A stretch of DNA of 31,108 bases, from the IMG/VR virus record IMGVR_UViG_3300009550_000041, positions 1-31,108 of that record. One strand, 5' to 3'. The position numbers were made by a program, and so were the translations under genes. The DNA comes from a virus. A model generated the notes under the pieces. That model saw only the letters and a list, made by a program, of their open reading frames with translations. It had not been told where the DNA came from and searched no databases. Shown in pieces: positions 1 to 6,244 of the stretch (within the stretch, counting starts at the first letter, position 1; every line of letters begins with the position of its first letter).

Positions 1-270
1 TGGGAGCACGTAGATGATATGTTTAAAAAAGGAGATGAATTTGAAATAGCCTTTAATCAAAGAGCAGATACTGAAAAAATTTGGAATGACATTAGAAAGG
101 CTCAAAAAGAACATAAAGCTGTTAAGGCAATGAATATTGGTTGGATGTCAAATGAATTTCATGATGCTATCATTTCAGTTAAAGATGGAAATTACCCAGG
201 TTTGACATATCTTTTTAAAGCATTAGATAAACATTATGGTAAATTCGGCGCAGCGATGGGTTGGAGATAA
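1..270 (+). CDS. Unknown protein, 5' end cut by window edge
   Basis: The reading frame is open from the first base and ends with TAA at 268-270, so this is probably the C-terminal 89 residues of a longer gene. An ATG at 19 would give 83 residues and cannot be excluded. The protein is charged and mostly helical in appearance, with a lysine-rich stretch near the start (MFKKGDEF) and a C-terminus ending in FGAAMGWR. I see no catalytic motif or membrane segment and do not recognise the family. It is followed by a strong terminator, so it ends a transcription unit upstream of the late sigma factor gene. Confidence 0.6.
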   Translation, partial: WEHVDDMFKKGDEFEIAFNQRADTEKIWNDIRKAQKEHKAVKAMNIGWMSNEFHDAIISVKDGNYPGLTYLFKALDKHYGKFGAAMGWR

Positions 271-290
271 ACACCAAATAAACTTACTAC

Positions 291-324
291 AAAGGGCTAA
301 ATGAAACATTTGGCCCTTTTTTCA
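291..324 (+). terminator. Rho-independent terminator
   Basis: A 13-bp stem (AAAGGGCTAAATG paired with CATTTGGCCCTTT, one G-T pair) closes on an AAA loop and runs straight into a T tract. It lies 20 bases after the stop of the partial gene at the left edge and before the gp55-like gene. Confidence 0.88.
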
Positions 325-349
325 TATAATAAAGTAAAATATACAAATA

Positions 350-730
350 ATGCCTAGAAAAAAGAATTATTTAAACAACAAAGACCTTAGAGAGCAAATA
401 ATAATTTCTTTAGAACAAGATGAATTAACTAGAGAAGCTCAAAAAATGCTACAATTATTGGCTGAAAAAACAATTAATAAATTAAGATATGCTAATGAGG
501 ATGATAGAAAGGATTGCCTTCAATTCGCTCTTTTAGACCTTTTAAAATATTGGAGAGGTTACAAGCCTCAATACCCAAATGCATTTGCATATTATACTGA
601 AATAGCAAAAAGAGGTTATGCAAAAGGATGGAATAAACTTCATCCCCACAAATATAAAGGAACGCTTTCAATGGATAGAATTAATTCTAATGATAGCGAT
701 TCAGGAAATTCAGGAATGTTTAATATTTAA
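350..730 (+). CDS. 55: Late-transcription sigma factor, T4 gp55-like
   Basis: 126 residues. In T4, gp55 is a minimal sigma factor that directs host RNA polymerase to late promoters (TATAAATA). Two stretches match what I recall of T4 gp55: an N-terminal YLNNKDLREQII (T4 has YVNNKELLQAII) and a central PNAFAYYTEIAKRGYAKGW region at about residues 76-94 (T4 has KNPHAYITQACFNAFVQR), the sigma region 2-like helix. T4 gp55 is about 185 residues, so this protein is short at the C-terminus, where T4 carries the sliding-clamp binding end. Here the tail is a Ser/Asp/Asn-rich linker ending GMFNI, which may be a reduced clamp-binding motif (inference). The window contains many GATATATA boxes that would be its natural targets. 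Confidence 0.78.
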   Translation: MPRKKNYLNNKDLREQIIISLEQDELTREAQKMLQLLAEKTINKLRYANEDDRKDCLQFALLDLLKYWRGYKPQYPNAFAYYTEIAKRGYAKGWNKLHPHKYKGTLSMDRINSNDSDSGNSGMFNI

Positions 731-731
731 A

Positions 732-1205
732 ATGTCCATAAAAAATAATAAGCCTTCTGGCAATTCCAACTGGAATCAGGGTTATTATAACCCTGTATAT
801 CCCCAAAAATACACTGGAAAAGGACCTATTATATATAGAAGCTCATGGGAGTTAAAATTTATGAAAATGTGCGATAATAGAGAAGATATTGTACTATGGT
901 CAAGTGAACCGGTAGAAATAAAATATTGGAGTTCGCTTGACAATAAAGAACATTCATATTTTCCAGATTTTTATATCAAAGTTAAAAAAGATGAAAGTTT
1001 TGAAGAAACTTTGATAGAAATTAAACCAGAAGAGCAAATAAAAAAACCACAACCACCTACAAAAAATAGTAAACAAGCTCTTAAAAACTATAAATTTCTT
1101 GCAGAGCAGTTCATAAAAAATAGAGATAAATATAAATATGCACAAGAATGGGCAAAGTCAAGAGGCTGGAGATTTGTAGTCATGACAGAAAAAAGTCTTA
1201 AATAA
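732..1205 (+). CDS. 4: Head completion protein, T4 gp4-like
   Basis: 157 residues, close to the T4 gp4 length of about 150. Characteristic stretches are QKYTGKGPIIYRSSWELKFM, DIVLWSSEPVEIKYWSS and YFPDFYIKV. In T4, gp4 (also called gp50/65) acts after DNA packaging, before the tail joins the head. The PDF...LIEIK arrangement (about residues 78-98) resembles a PD-(D/E)XK nuclease core, as noted for this family. The ATG at 732 is chosen because the frame's earlier ATG at 618 lies inside the gp55-like gene and would add unrelated sequence. The start sits one base after the preceding TAA, and the stop overlaps the next ATG by one base. Confidence 0.85.
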   Translation: MSIKNNKPSGNSNWNQGYYNPVYPQKYTGKGPIIYRSSWELKFMKMCDNREDIVLWSSEPVEIKYWSSLDNKEHSYFPDFYIKVKKDESFEETLIEIKPEEQIKKPQPPTKNSKQALKNYKFLAEQFIKNRDKYKYAQEWAKSRGWRFVVMTEKSLK

Positions 1206-1795
1206 TGGGTCAAGTTAGAAACGATATAAAAAAACTAATTAAAGAAAATGGAAGTTTAGCTAAGGCTTCTTCTGCTTCTCAAGATTGGTTTGATGCTGGT
1301 AAAAAATCTGTAAATGAAAAAGGTGCAAGTTTTACCTCTAAAAGGTTTTTTCCAGGAAAAATATACATTTTTAGATATACGCCTTTAAATTCAAAAAATC
1401 TACCATGGTTTGATAAAAACCCAGTAGTTTTAGCTTTAGACCCTGCAGGTGCAAATGATGTTGGAATAAATTTAAACCTTTTACCAAAAGATGTAAAAGA
1501 AAATTTATTAGATAAGGTATATAGTATGTTTGAGGCAGAAATTAAAAGTAATTCAGTAGGAGGTGCAGCAAATAACGTTAAAAGACAAAAGCATCTATCA
1601 ATGACTTGGGAAAATATGAAAGGTTTTTTAAAAGGACCTGGATATGATTTTGCGTTAAGGCAATACATTGTTGGTAGAAAGTCTGCACAGGCATTTGTTA
1701 GTTATGAAAACTGGGCAAAAATAGTATTATGTGATTTTGCAGATTTGCAAGGAACTTCGTATGCTGAATTAGAAAGGCTTTTTAAAAAGAAATAG
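1205..1795 (+). CDS. Conserved-looking phage protein of unknown function
   Basis: 196 residues, starting within the stop of the gp4-like gene (TAATG). A central beta-rich segment reads PGKIYIFRYTPLNSKNLPWF followed by DKNPVVLALD, then GINLNLLPKD. I associate this pattern with uncharacterised proteins of other T4-like phages but cannot name a function. The C-terminal part contains aromatic and basic residues (YIVGRKSAQAFVSYENW) and ends in KKK. The position between gp4 and the portal suggests a virion or head-completion role. T4 gp2 (DNA end protector) and gp53 (baseplate wedge) are neighbours of gp4 in T4, but I see no sequence basis to choose either. Confidence 0.7.
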   Translation: MGQVRNDIKKLIKENGSLAKASSASQDWFDAGKKSVNEKGASFTSKRFFPGKIYIFRYTPLNSKNLPWFDKNPVVLALDPAGANDVGINLNLLPKDVKENLLDKVYSMFEAEIKSNSVGGAANNVKRQKHLSMTWENMKGFLKGPGYDFALRQYIVGRKSAQAFVSYENWAKIVLCDFADLQGTSYAELERLFKKK

Positions 1796-1803
1796 AATAA
1801 AAA

Positions 1804-1814
1804 GAATATATAAA
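1804..1814 (+). promoter_or_regulatory. Late-type promoter box before portal gene
   Basis: GAATATATAAA lies 20 bases before the portal ATG. It matches the GATATATA box family seen before other head and tail genes, with one extra A. Confidence 0.6.
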
Positions 1815-1834
1815 TTGAAAAAGTATTAAAAATT

Positions 1835-3436
1835 ATGGCAGGTTTTGCAGATAAGGACCCTAGAAATGGGCCTTTTAGTACAGGTAAAAGACCATTTAGT
1901 CTAAGTAATACACTAAAAAGATTATCTTCATTTGGTATGAGATATGATGATTTAGTACTTAGGCAATCACAGGCTATTGGTCCTTTAGAAGATAAATTCG
2001 GATATGGCGACATTAACCCTATGGGTATTGACGATGATAATATGTATGCGGCATTTGCTGCATTATCAATGGCCGATACAACAATGCGAAAAAATGTACC
2101 TTTTTTCGATCAGCAATATGTTGTAAAAAGAGAAGAACTTAGAAGATTTTCAGTAAATGATGAAATTGAAGATATTTTAGATATTCTTTGTGATGAAACA
2201 ATAGTATATGATAATAAAAATTTCTTTGGTTCTCCTGAAATATTAGGAGTTGAGGTTTCTGATGGAATTCAAAAAGACTTAAATAGATATTTTAGACAAA
2301 TATATCATGCATTTGGATTTAATTCAGATCAATCTGCTTGGTACTACTTTAGGAAATGGTTAATTGACGGATATCTTGCATTTGAAATTATTTATTCACC
2401 AGATCAATCAGAAATTATAGGTTTTAAAGAATTAGACCCAGTAAGTTTAATTCCTGGATATAATAAAGATGATGGTAAAAAAGTTTGGATTCAATTTAAG
2501 GATGACCCTGTAAAAGAAAGAACTCTTTATGATTCTCAAGTAATTTATCTTTCTTATTCTTCAATAACTACAGCCTCTAGAGTATCTTATGTTGAAAGAT
2601 TAACAAGGTCATTTAACTTATTAAGAATTATGGAGCACACCAGGGTAATTTGGGCTGTTACTAATAGTTCATATAGAATGAAATTTGTAATACCTGTAGG
2701 TGGTAAATCTAAGACTAGAGCAAAACAATCTTTAGCACAACTTATGAATTCGTATAAAGAAGTTGTTGATTTTGATTGGGAATCTGCTTCAATGCAAACA
2801 AATGGACAGCCAATGTTACAATTTAATAAAGAGTATTGGTTACCAAGTAAAGACGGAGATAGTCCAGAAATAGAAACATTAGATAGTTCAGGTCCGGACC
2901 TTTCAGACACAGAAGCATTAAAATATTTTAGTGATAAATTAAAACACGTTTCTAAAATACCATATTCAAGATTTTTATATGAAGATGGAGGTGGAGACTT
3001 TAATCTTGCTGCAGATGGAATGATTAGAGATGAAATAAAATTCAGTAAATTTGTTAAGAGACTTAGAGCAGCTTTCCAAGAAATTTTAGTTAAGCCTCTT
3101 TATTTACAAATGTGCATTAAATATAAAGACCTTTCTGAAGACCCACAATTTAAAACTCAAGTGGCTTTAAGATATTATAAAGATAATGATTTTGCAGCAT
3201 TAAAAGAAATGGAAATCATGGAACGTAGATTAGACTTCGTTTCAACAATGAGAGATTCATTGATGACAACAAATCAAGAAACTATGGAAGAAGAATACTA
3301 CTTTGATATGGAGTTCTTAGTTGATAGATATCTGCAGCTTAGCCCAGATGATATTGCAGCAAATGCAGCGGCTAAAGCTAAGGAAGAAAGAGAAAAAGAA
3401 GAAGCACCTGAGCCAGAAGACCCAATGGCAATGTAA
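1835..3436 (+). CDS. 20: Portal vertex protein, T4 gp20-like
   Basis: 533 residues (T4 gp20 is 524). The portal forms the dodecameric ring at the head vertex through which DNA is packaged and to which the neck attaches. Recognisable gp20 segments are SLIPGYNKDDGKKVWIQF (about residues 206-223), YVERLTRSFNLLRIMEHTRV (about 250-270) followed by AVTNSSYRMKFVIPVG, and YFSDKLKHVSKIPYSRF (about 365-381). The C-terminus is acidic and alanine-rich (EEREKEEAPEPEDPMAM), as is common for portals facing the scaffold. The gene has its own late-type box, and the order portal, core protein, protease, capsid matches T4 genes 20-67/68-21-(22)-23. Confidence 0.95.
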   Translation: MAGFADKDPRNGPFSTGKRPFSLSNTLKRLSSFGMRYDDLVLRQSQAIGPLEDKFGYGDINPMGIDDDNMYAAFAALSMADTTMRKNVPFFDQQYVVKREELRRFSVNDEIEDILDILCDETIVYDNKNFFGSPEILGVEVSDGIQKDLNRYFRQIYHAFGFNSDQSAWYYFRKWLIDGYLAFEIIYSPDQSEIIGFKELDPVSLIPGYNKDDGKKVWIQFKDDPVKERTLYDSQVIYLSYSSITTASRVSYVERLTRSFNLLRIMEHTRVIWAVTNSSYRMKFVIPVGGKSKTRAKQSLAQLMNSYKEVVDFDWESASMQTNGQPMLQFNKEYWLPSKDGDSPEIETLDSSGPDLSDTEALKYFSDKLKHVSKIPYSRFLYEDGGGDFNLAADGMIRDEIKFSKFVKRLRAAFQEILVKPLYLQMCIKYKDLSEDPQFKTQVALRYYKDNDFAALKEMEIMERRLDFVSTMRDSLMTTNQETMEEEYYFDMEFLVDRYLQLSPDDIAANAAAKAKEEREKEEAPEPEDPMAM

Positions 3437-3442
3437 AAAAAA

Positions 3443-3450
3443 GATATATA
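3443..3450 (+). promoter_or_regulatory. Late-type promoter box very close to a start codon
   Basis: GATATATA followed by AAAC and then the ATG at 3455. Only 4 bases separate box and start, against about 16-32 elsewhere. Confidence 0.55.
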
Positions 3451-3454
3451 AAAC

Positions 3455-3841
3455 ATGAAAATACAAAGAATAACATCGTACGAACAATTTTCAAGAGTTT
3501 TCGGTCCTATAAGTGAGGAAAAGAAAGAATCTTTATCTTCTATTAAAGCAGGTGATGAAAGTAAAGTTGAAGTATCAGATCAAAAAACTTCAGATGGTAA
3601 AATTATTTCTGCACAGGAGATTCTAGGTCAAATAATTGCTTCTGAAACAGAAGGAGATTTTAAAAAATATTTTTATGATAAGTATGGAACTACTAAATTC
3701 GATACTGAGACAATGGGACAAATGGTAACAACTTACCAGGAATATAATAAAGAACTTGCAGCTGAAGAAAAGGAAGAAGAAAAGGAAGGCGGTGAAGGTG
3801 AAGGAGGTGAAGAAGATCCACTTGCAGGACTAGATGTTTAA
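3455..3841 (+). CDS. Small acidic protein, probable prohead core component (gp67/gp68 position)
   Basis: 128 residues. The N-terminus MKIQRITSYEQFSRVFG resembles short basic/aromatic N-termini of T4-like core proteins, and a similar start (MKRFYLKENLKTYSEF) occurs in the protein at 7758. The C-terminal 30 residues are almost entirely Glu/Gly (EEKEGGEGEGGEEDPLAGLDV). In T4 the small internal core proteins gp67 and gp68 lie exactly here, between portal and protease, and are degraded or trimmed during head maturation. The assignment rests on position and composition; sequence similarity to gp67 or gp68 is not evident to me. Confidence 0.6.
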   Translation: MKIQRITSYEQFSRVFGPISEEKKESLSSIKAGDESKVEVSDQKTSDGKIISAQEILGQIIASETEGDFKKYFYDKYGTTKFDTETMGQMVTTYQEYNKELAAEEKEEEKEGGEGEGGEEDPLAGLDV

Positions 3842-3860
3842 AAAATAAAATTTTATTAAA

Positions 3861-3868
3861 GATATATA
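3861..3868 (+). promoter_or_regulatory. Late-type promoter box before protease-scaffold gene
   Basis: AAAGATATATACA, 19 bases before the ATG at 3888; same box as at the other late genes. Confidence 0.65.
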
Positions 3869-3887
3869 CAAAAAATAAGAAACAAAA

Positions 3888-5771
3888 ATGGATAAACTTA
3901 TCGACAAGACAAGCAATTTTGATTTGTTAATAGTAGAGAAGTCCTCATCAATTTTAACAAAATCTGGTGATGACAAAGACTATGTTTTAGAAGGTACTTT
4001 TGGAGAGATTGATGTTAAGAATAAAAACAACAGAATTTATACAGAAGGAGAATATTTACCACAAATTGAATCATTGCAAAATAAAATTAACTCTTCTAAG
4101 TTATTAGGAGAATTAGACCATCCTCAGCAATTTGATATATCTTTAAAAAACGTATCGCATATTATTGAAGAATTAAGATATGATAAAGAAAATAAAAAAG
4201 TAAAAGGTAAAATCAGACTACTTGATACCGACGCAGGAAGACAAGCTAAGGCTTTAGTAGACGCTGGTGTACCTTTACACATTAGCTCTAGGGCAGCAGG
4301 TGAAGTATCAGAAGGAGGTAAAGTAAAAATAAAGCAATTATTTACTTATGACCTCGTTGCAGACCCTGGTTTTCAAAATGCAGAATTAACAAGAGTAAAT
4401 GAATCTTATGGATATTCAAATGACGAAAACTTATTTATTTACGAGTTATTTAAAAGAAAAGAAGAAAATAAAAACCAAAACATAATAGAAAATAAAAACA
4501 AAAAAGAAATGGAAGAATTTGTAAAAACAGATGATTTCAACAACTACACAAAGTATCTTGCTGAGCAGATCAAAGGTTTAAAATCGGTTATTTCTGAATT
4601 ATCAGAAAAAACAAATAATGGTTCGGATGAAACAAATGAAACTATTGAAAATGTAACAGCACATAACGACAGTATTGTTGAACAATTAAACAATTTAACA
4701 GAGTACGTTAAATATGTTGCAGAAAAAACAGACCAAAACATCTCATACACTGAGCATGTTGCAGAAAAAACAGACCAAAGTATTCAATATGCTGAGTACG
4801 TTGCGGAAAAAGTAGACCAAGGAATCGGATACACTGAACACGTAGCAGAATCTTTAACATCTTTAAAAGAGTATGCAAACTACGTTGCAACATCTTACAA
4901 CGAAGGTGCTGAAACAACAGAAAAATTAATAGAGTATGTTGAGTATTTAAGAGGTAATGTACAAAATATCAGTGAATATGCTAATTATATTGCTGAATCT
5001 ATCAACGAAAATCTAGTAATAGAAGGCGATGATGAAACAGCAAAAGAATTCGATGAATCAGATGAAGATAACGAATTAGAAAAAGTAGGAGATAACTCTG
5101 GAGAAGCTAATAGAGCTGATGGTGGAGCTGGTCAAGAAAAAGAAGATTTAGATAACGATTTAAAAGACGTTACTACACCTGATGAAAAAGAAGAAGCTGA
5201 TAAAGAAGTTCCTAAAAATTCAGGAGCAGACGGTGCTGATGACCCGCTAGAATCATATAAAGATGAAATTTCAGGTAAATTAAGTAGTTTACTAGAAAAA
5301 GCAGCTACAAAAGAAAATAAAGACCCTCATTTCTTTAAATTAGTTAGTTCTACAACAGCAGAAAAATATAATAACTTAGATGAAAATTCTAAAACTGCAG
5401 CTAGAAAATCAATTACTGAATCAGGATTTTTAACAGAATCTCAAATTATCAGAATCATTGAAAACGTTAATGAAGTATCAGGAAACGTTTCAAATGAGCC
5501 TTTATTTATTACAGCTATGCCGTCTGAATATAAAGATAAATGGAATTCACTTTCAGAATCTAAGAAAAGACAAATTGTTGCACAGTCTAAGACTCGTAAA
5601 TTAGAAACAGAATATCAAGTAAGAAACTTCTGGCAAACTAGAGACCTTAGAGAATTTGCTCCAGTAATGGAAAAAGTAGAAATGATTAACGAAAGTAAAA
5701 AAGAAGAACCAAAATTACCTTATAGTCTAGATGGTGTACAAGAGGCATTATCAAAAAGATTTAATAAGTAA
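3888..5771 (+). CDS. 21: Prohead protease (gp21-like) fused to a coiled-coil scaffold-like region
   Basis: 627 residues, about three times T4 gp21 (around 212). Residues 1-175 are the protease: EGTFGEIDVKNKNNRIY, then GELDHP with the probable catalytic His78, and HISSRAAGEV with the probable catalytic Ser at 133/134, as in the T4 gp21/HK97-type prohead proteases that cut scaffold and capsid proteins. Residues about 190-207 form a Lys/Asn/Glu linker. From Met208 the protein is helical, with 14-residue coiled-coil repeats at about 277-345, a very acidic segment (about 380-460) and a C-terminal domain ending in ALSKRFNK. No separate gp22 scaffold gene follows, so this part probably is the scaffold. 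An internal ATG at 4509, behind an A-rich leader-like stretch, could also give the scaffold alone. Confidence 0.88.
   Translation: MDKLIDKTSNFDLLIVEKSSSILTKSGDDKDYVLEGTFGEIDVKNKNNRIYTEGEYLPQIESLQNKINSSKLLGELDHPQQFDISLKNVSHIIEELRYDKENKKVKGKIRLLDTDAGRQAKALVDAGVPLHISSRAAGEVSEGGKVKIKQLFTYDLVADPGFQNAELTRVNESYGYSNDENLFIYELFKRKEENKNQNIIENKNKKEMEEFVKTDDFNNYTKYLAEQIKGLKSVISELSEKTNNGSDETNETIENVTAHNDSIVEQLNNLTEYVKYVAEKTDQNISYTEHVAEKTDQSIQYAEYVAEKVDQGIGYTEHVAESLTSLKEYANYVATSYNEGAETTEKLIEYVEYLRGNVQNISEYANYIAESINENLVIEGDDETAKEFDESDEDNELEKVGDNSGEANRADGGAGQEKEDLDNDLKDVTTPDEKEEADKEVPKNSGADGADDPLESYKDEISGKLSSLLEKAATKENKDPHFFKLVSSTTAEKYNNLDENSKTAARKSITESGFLTESQIIRIIENVNEVSGNVSNEPLFITAMPSEYKDKWNSLSESKKRQIVAQSKTRKLETEYQVRNFWQTRDLREFAPVMEKVEMINESKKEEPKLPYSLDGVQEALSKRFNK
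4509..5771 (+). CDS. Possible internally initiated scaffold protein (gp22-like), same frame
   Basis: An in-frame ATG (codon 208 of the protease gene) is preceded by a run such as AAAATAAAAACAAAAAAGAA, which looks like the true A-rich leaders of other genes in this window. Initiation here would give a 420-residue protein of coiled coil, acidic linker and C-terminal domain without the protease. This corresponds to the layout of lambda C/Nu3, where scaffold is made from an internal start in the protease gene. The feature is inferred; cleavage of the fusion by its own protease would give a similar product. Confidence 0.4.
   Translation: MEEFVKTDDFNNYTKYLAEQIKGLKSVISELSEKTNNGSDETNETIENVTAHNDSIVEQLNNLTEYVKYVAEKTDQNISYTEHVAEKTDQSIQYAEYVAEKVDQGIGYTEHVAESLTSLKEYANYVATSYNEGAETTEKLIEYVEYLRGNVQNISEYANYIAESINENLVIEGDDETAKEFDESDEDNELEKVGDNSGEANRADGGAGQEKEDLDNDLKDVTTPDEKEEADKEVPKNSGADGADDPLESYKDEISGKLSSLLEKAATKENKDPHFFKLVSSTTAEKYNNLDENSKTAARKSITESGFLTESQIIRIIENVNEVSGNVSNEPLFITAMPSEYKDKWNSLSESKKRQIVAQSKTRKLETEYQVRNFWQTRDLREFAPVMEKVEMINESKKEEPKLPYSLDGVQEALSKRFNK
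4716..4925 (+). repeat. 42-bp coding repeats, two-heptad coiled coil
   Basis: Repeats start at 4716, 4758, 4800, 4842 and 4884, exactly 42 bases apart, each encoding 14 residues of the type VAEKTDQ-(N/S)I-x-Y-(T/A)-E-(H/Y). Later copies are degenerate, but the spacing stays a multiple of seven residues. The period of two heptads indicates a continuous coiled coil. Confidence 0.85.
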
Positions 5772-5793
5772 TAAAATTCTATTTTTGTTTTTT

Positions 5794-5821
5794 AAAGCCC
5801 AGAATTTTCTGGGCTTTTTTA
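5794..5821 (+). terminator. Rho-independent terminator after the protease-scaffold gene
   Basis: Perfect 11-bp stem AAAGCCCAGAA / TTCTGGGCTTT with a TT loop, followed by Ts. It separates the protease unit from the small membrane gene and capsid unit. Confidence 0.9.
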
Positions 5822-5833
5822 TGTTCCTAGAAA

Positions 5834-5841
5834 GATATATA
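5834..5841 (+). promoter_or_regulatory. Late-type promoter box
   Basis: AAAGATATATAATAAA, 16 bases before the ATG of the small membrane protein at 5858. Confidence 0.65.
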
Positions 5842-5857
5842 ATAAAAAACATCAGTT

Positions 5858-6049
5858 ATGATTAAACATATATTTCACTTATTACCGGTTATTTTATGCT
5901 TAGGGTTTTCTATCCTTTGGCCTTTTTGGTTAGCAAACGGATATTTAGATACTTTATACCTTAAAGCAGCAACTTTTATAGCGGCTTATGGTGGCTTTAT
6001 AGGAGGTACTGTATGGTACATTCAATGGGTTAAAAGAAACAAAAGATAA
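5858..6049 (+). CDS. Small two-helix membrane protein
   Basis: 63 residues with two hydrophobic segments: about residues 5-26 (FHLLPVILCLGFSILWPFWL) and about 33-56 (LYLKAATFIAAYGGFIGGTV...), ending in the basic tail VKRNKR. The gene stands alone between a terminator and the capsid promoter, with its own late-type box, so it should be made late together with head proteins. A membrane role in lysis or assembly is possible, but I do not recognise the family. Confidence 0.65.
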   Translation: MIKHIFHLLPVILCLGFSILWPFWLANGYLDTLYLKAATFIAAYGGFIGGTVWYIQWVKRNKR

Positions 6050-6150
6050 TCCTATAATCAAATACTCTACTTTTATTTAAAAAATATACAACTTTATTAT
6101 ATGATTCTAGTTATATAATATTAATGTAGTATTTTATTGAAAAATAAAAA

Positions 6151-6158
6151 GATATATA
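6151..6158 (+). promoter_or_regulatory. Late-type promoter box of the capsid gene
   Basis: AAAAAGATATATAAAAC. It lies 86 bases before the preferred capsid start at 6245, giving an unusually long leader of about 75-80 bases. Confidence 0.65.
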
Positions 6159-6167
6159 AAACATATT

Positions 6168-6211
6168 CGACGATTTGGCTAAAGAAGCAGAAAGCCATGT
6201 AAATAATGTCG
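6168..6211 (+). other. Possible leader structure before the capsid gene
   Basis: Two nested inverted repeats, CGAC (6168-6171) with GTCG (6208-6211) and TGGCT (6176-6180) with AGCCA (6193-6197), lie in the capsid mRNA leader. The right arm would sequester the alternative ATG at 6206. The structure is weak and interrupted, so this is tentative. Confidence 0.25.
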
Positions 6212-6244
6212 AAAACTAAAACGCAAAAAAATAAATTTAACAAA

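Noticed and set aside
618-1205. Earlier ATG for the gp4-like protein
   Set aside because: The added 38 residues overlap the gp55-like gene and do not resemble gp4; ATG 732 gives the family length and follows the preceding stop.
1279-1668. Minus-strand frame of 129 codons opposite the unknown gene at 1205
   Set aside because: Fully contained antisense to a gene that fits the operon; Phe/Ser/Leu-rich and without promoter or leader.
4716-4925. CRISPR-like regular repeats
   Set aside because: The 42-bp periodicity is in frame, has no spacers and encodes coiled-coil heptads.
6050-6150. Possible small RNA gene in the AT-rich gap before the capsid promoter
   Set aside because: Only AT-only inverted repeats (ATTATAT/ATATAAT, AATACT/AGTATT) are visible, with no promoter or terminator of their own; expected by chance at this composition.
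6206-6244. Earlier ATG for the capsid protein
   Set aside because: The added residues are encoded by A-rich leader-like sequence and the ATG lies within a possible leader stem; kept only as an alternative.
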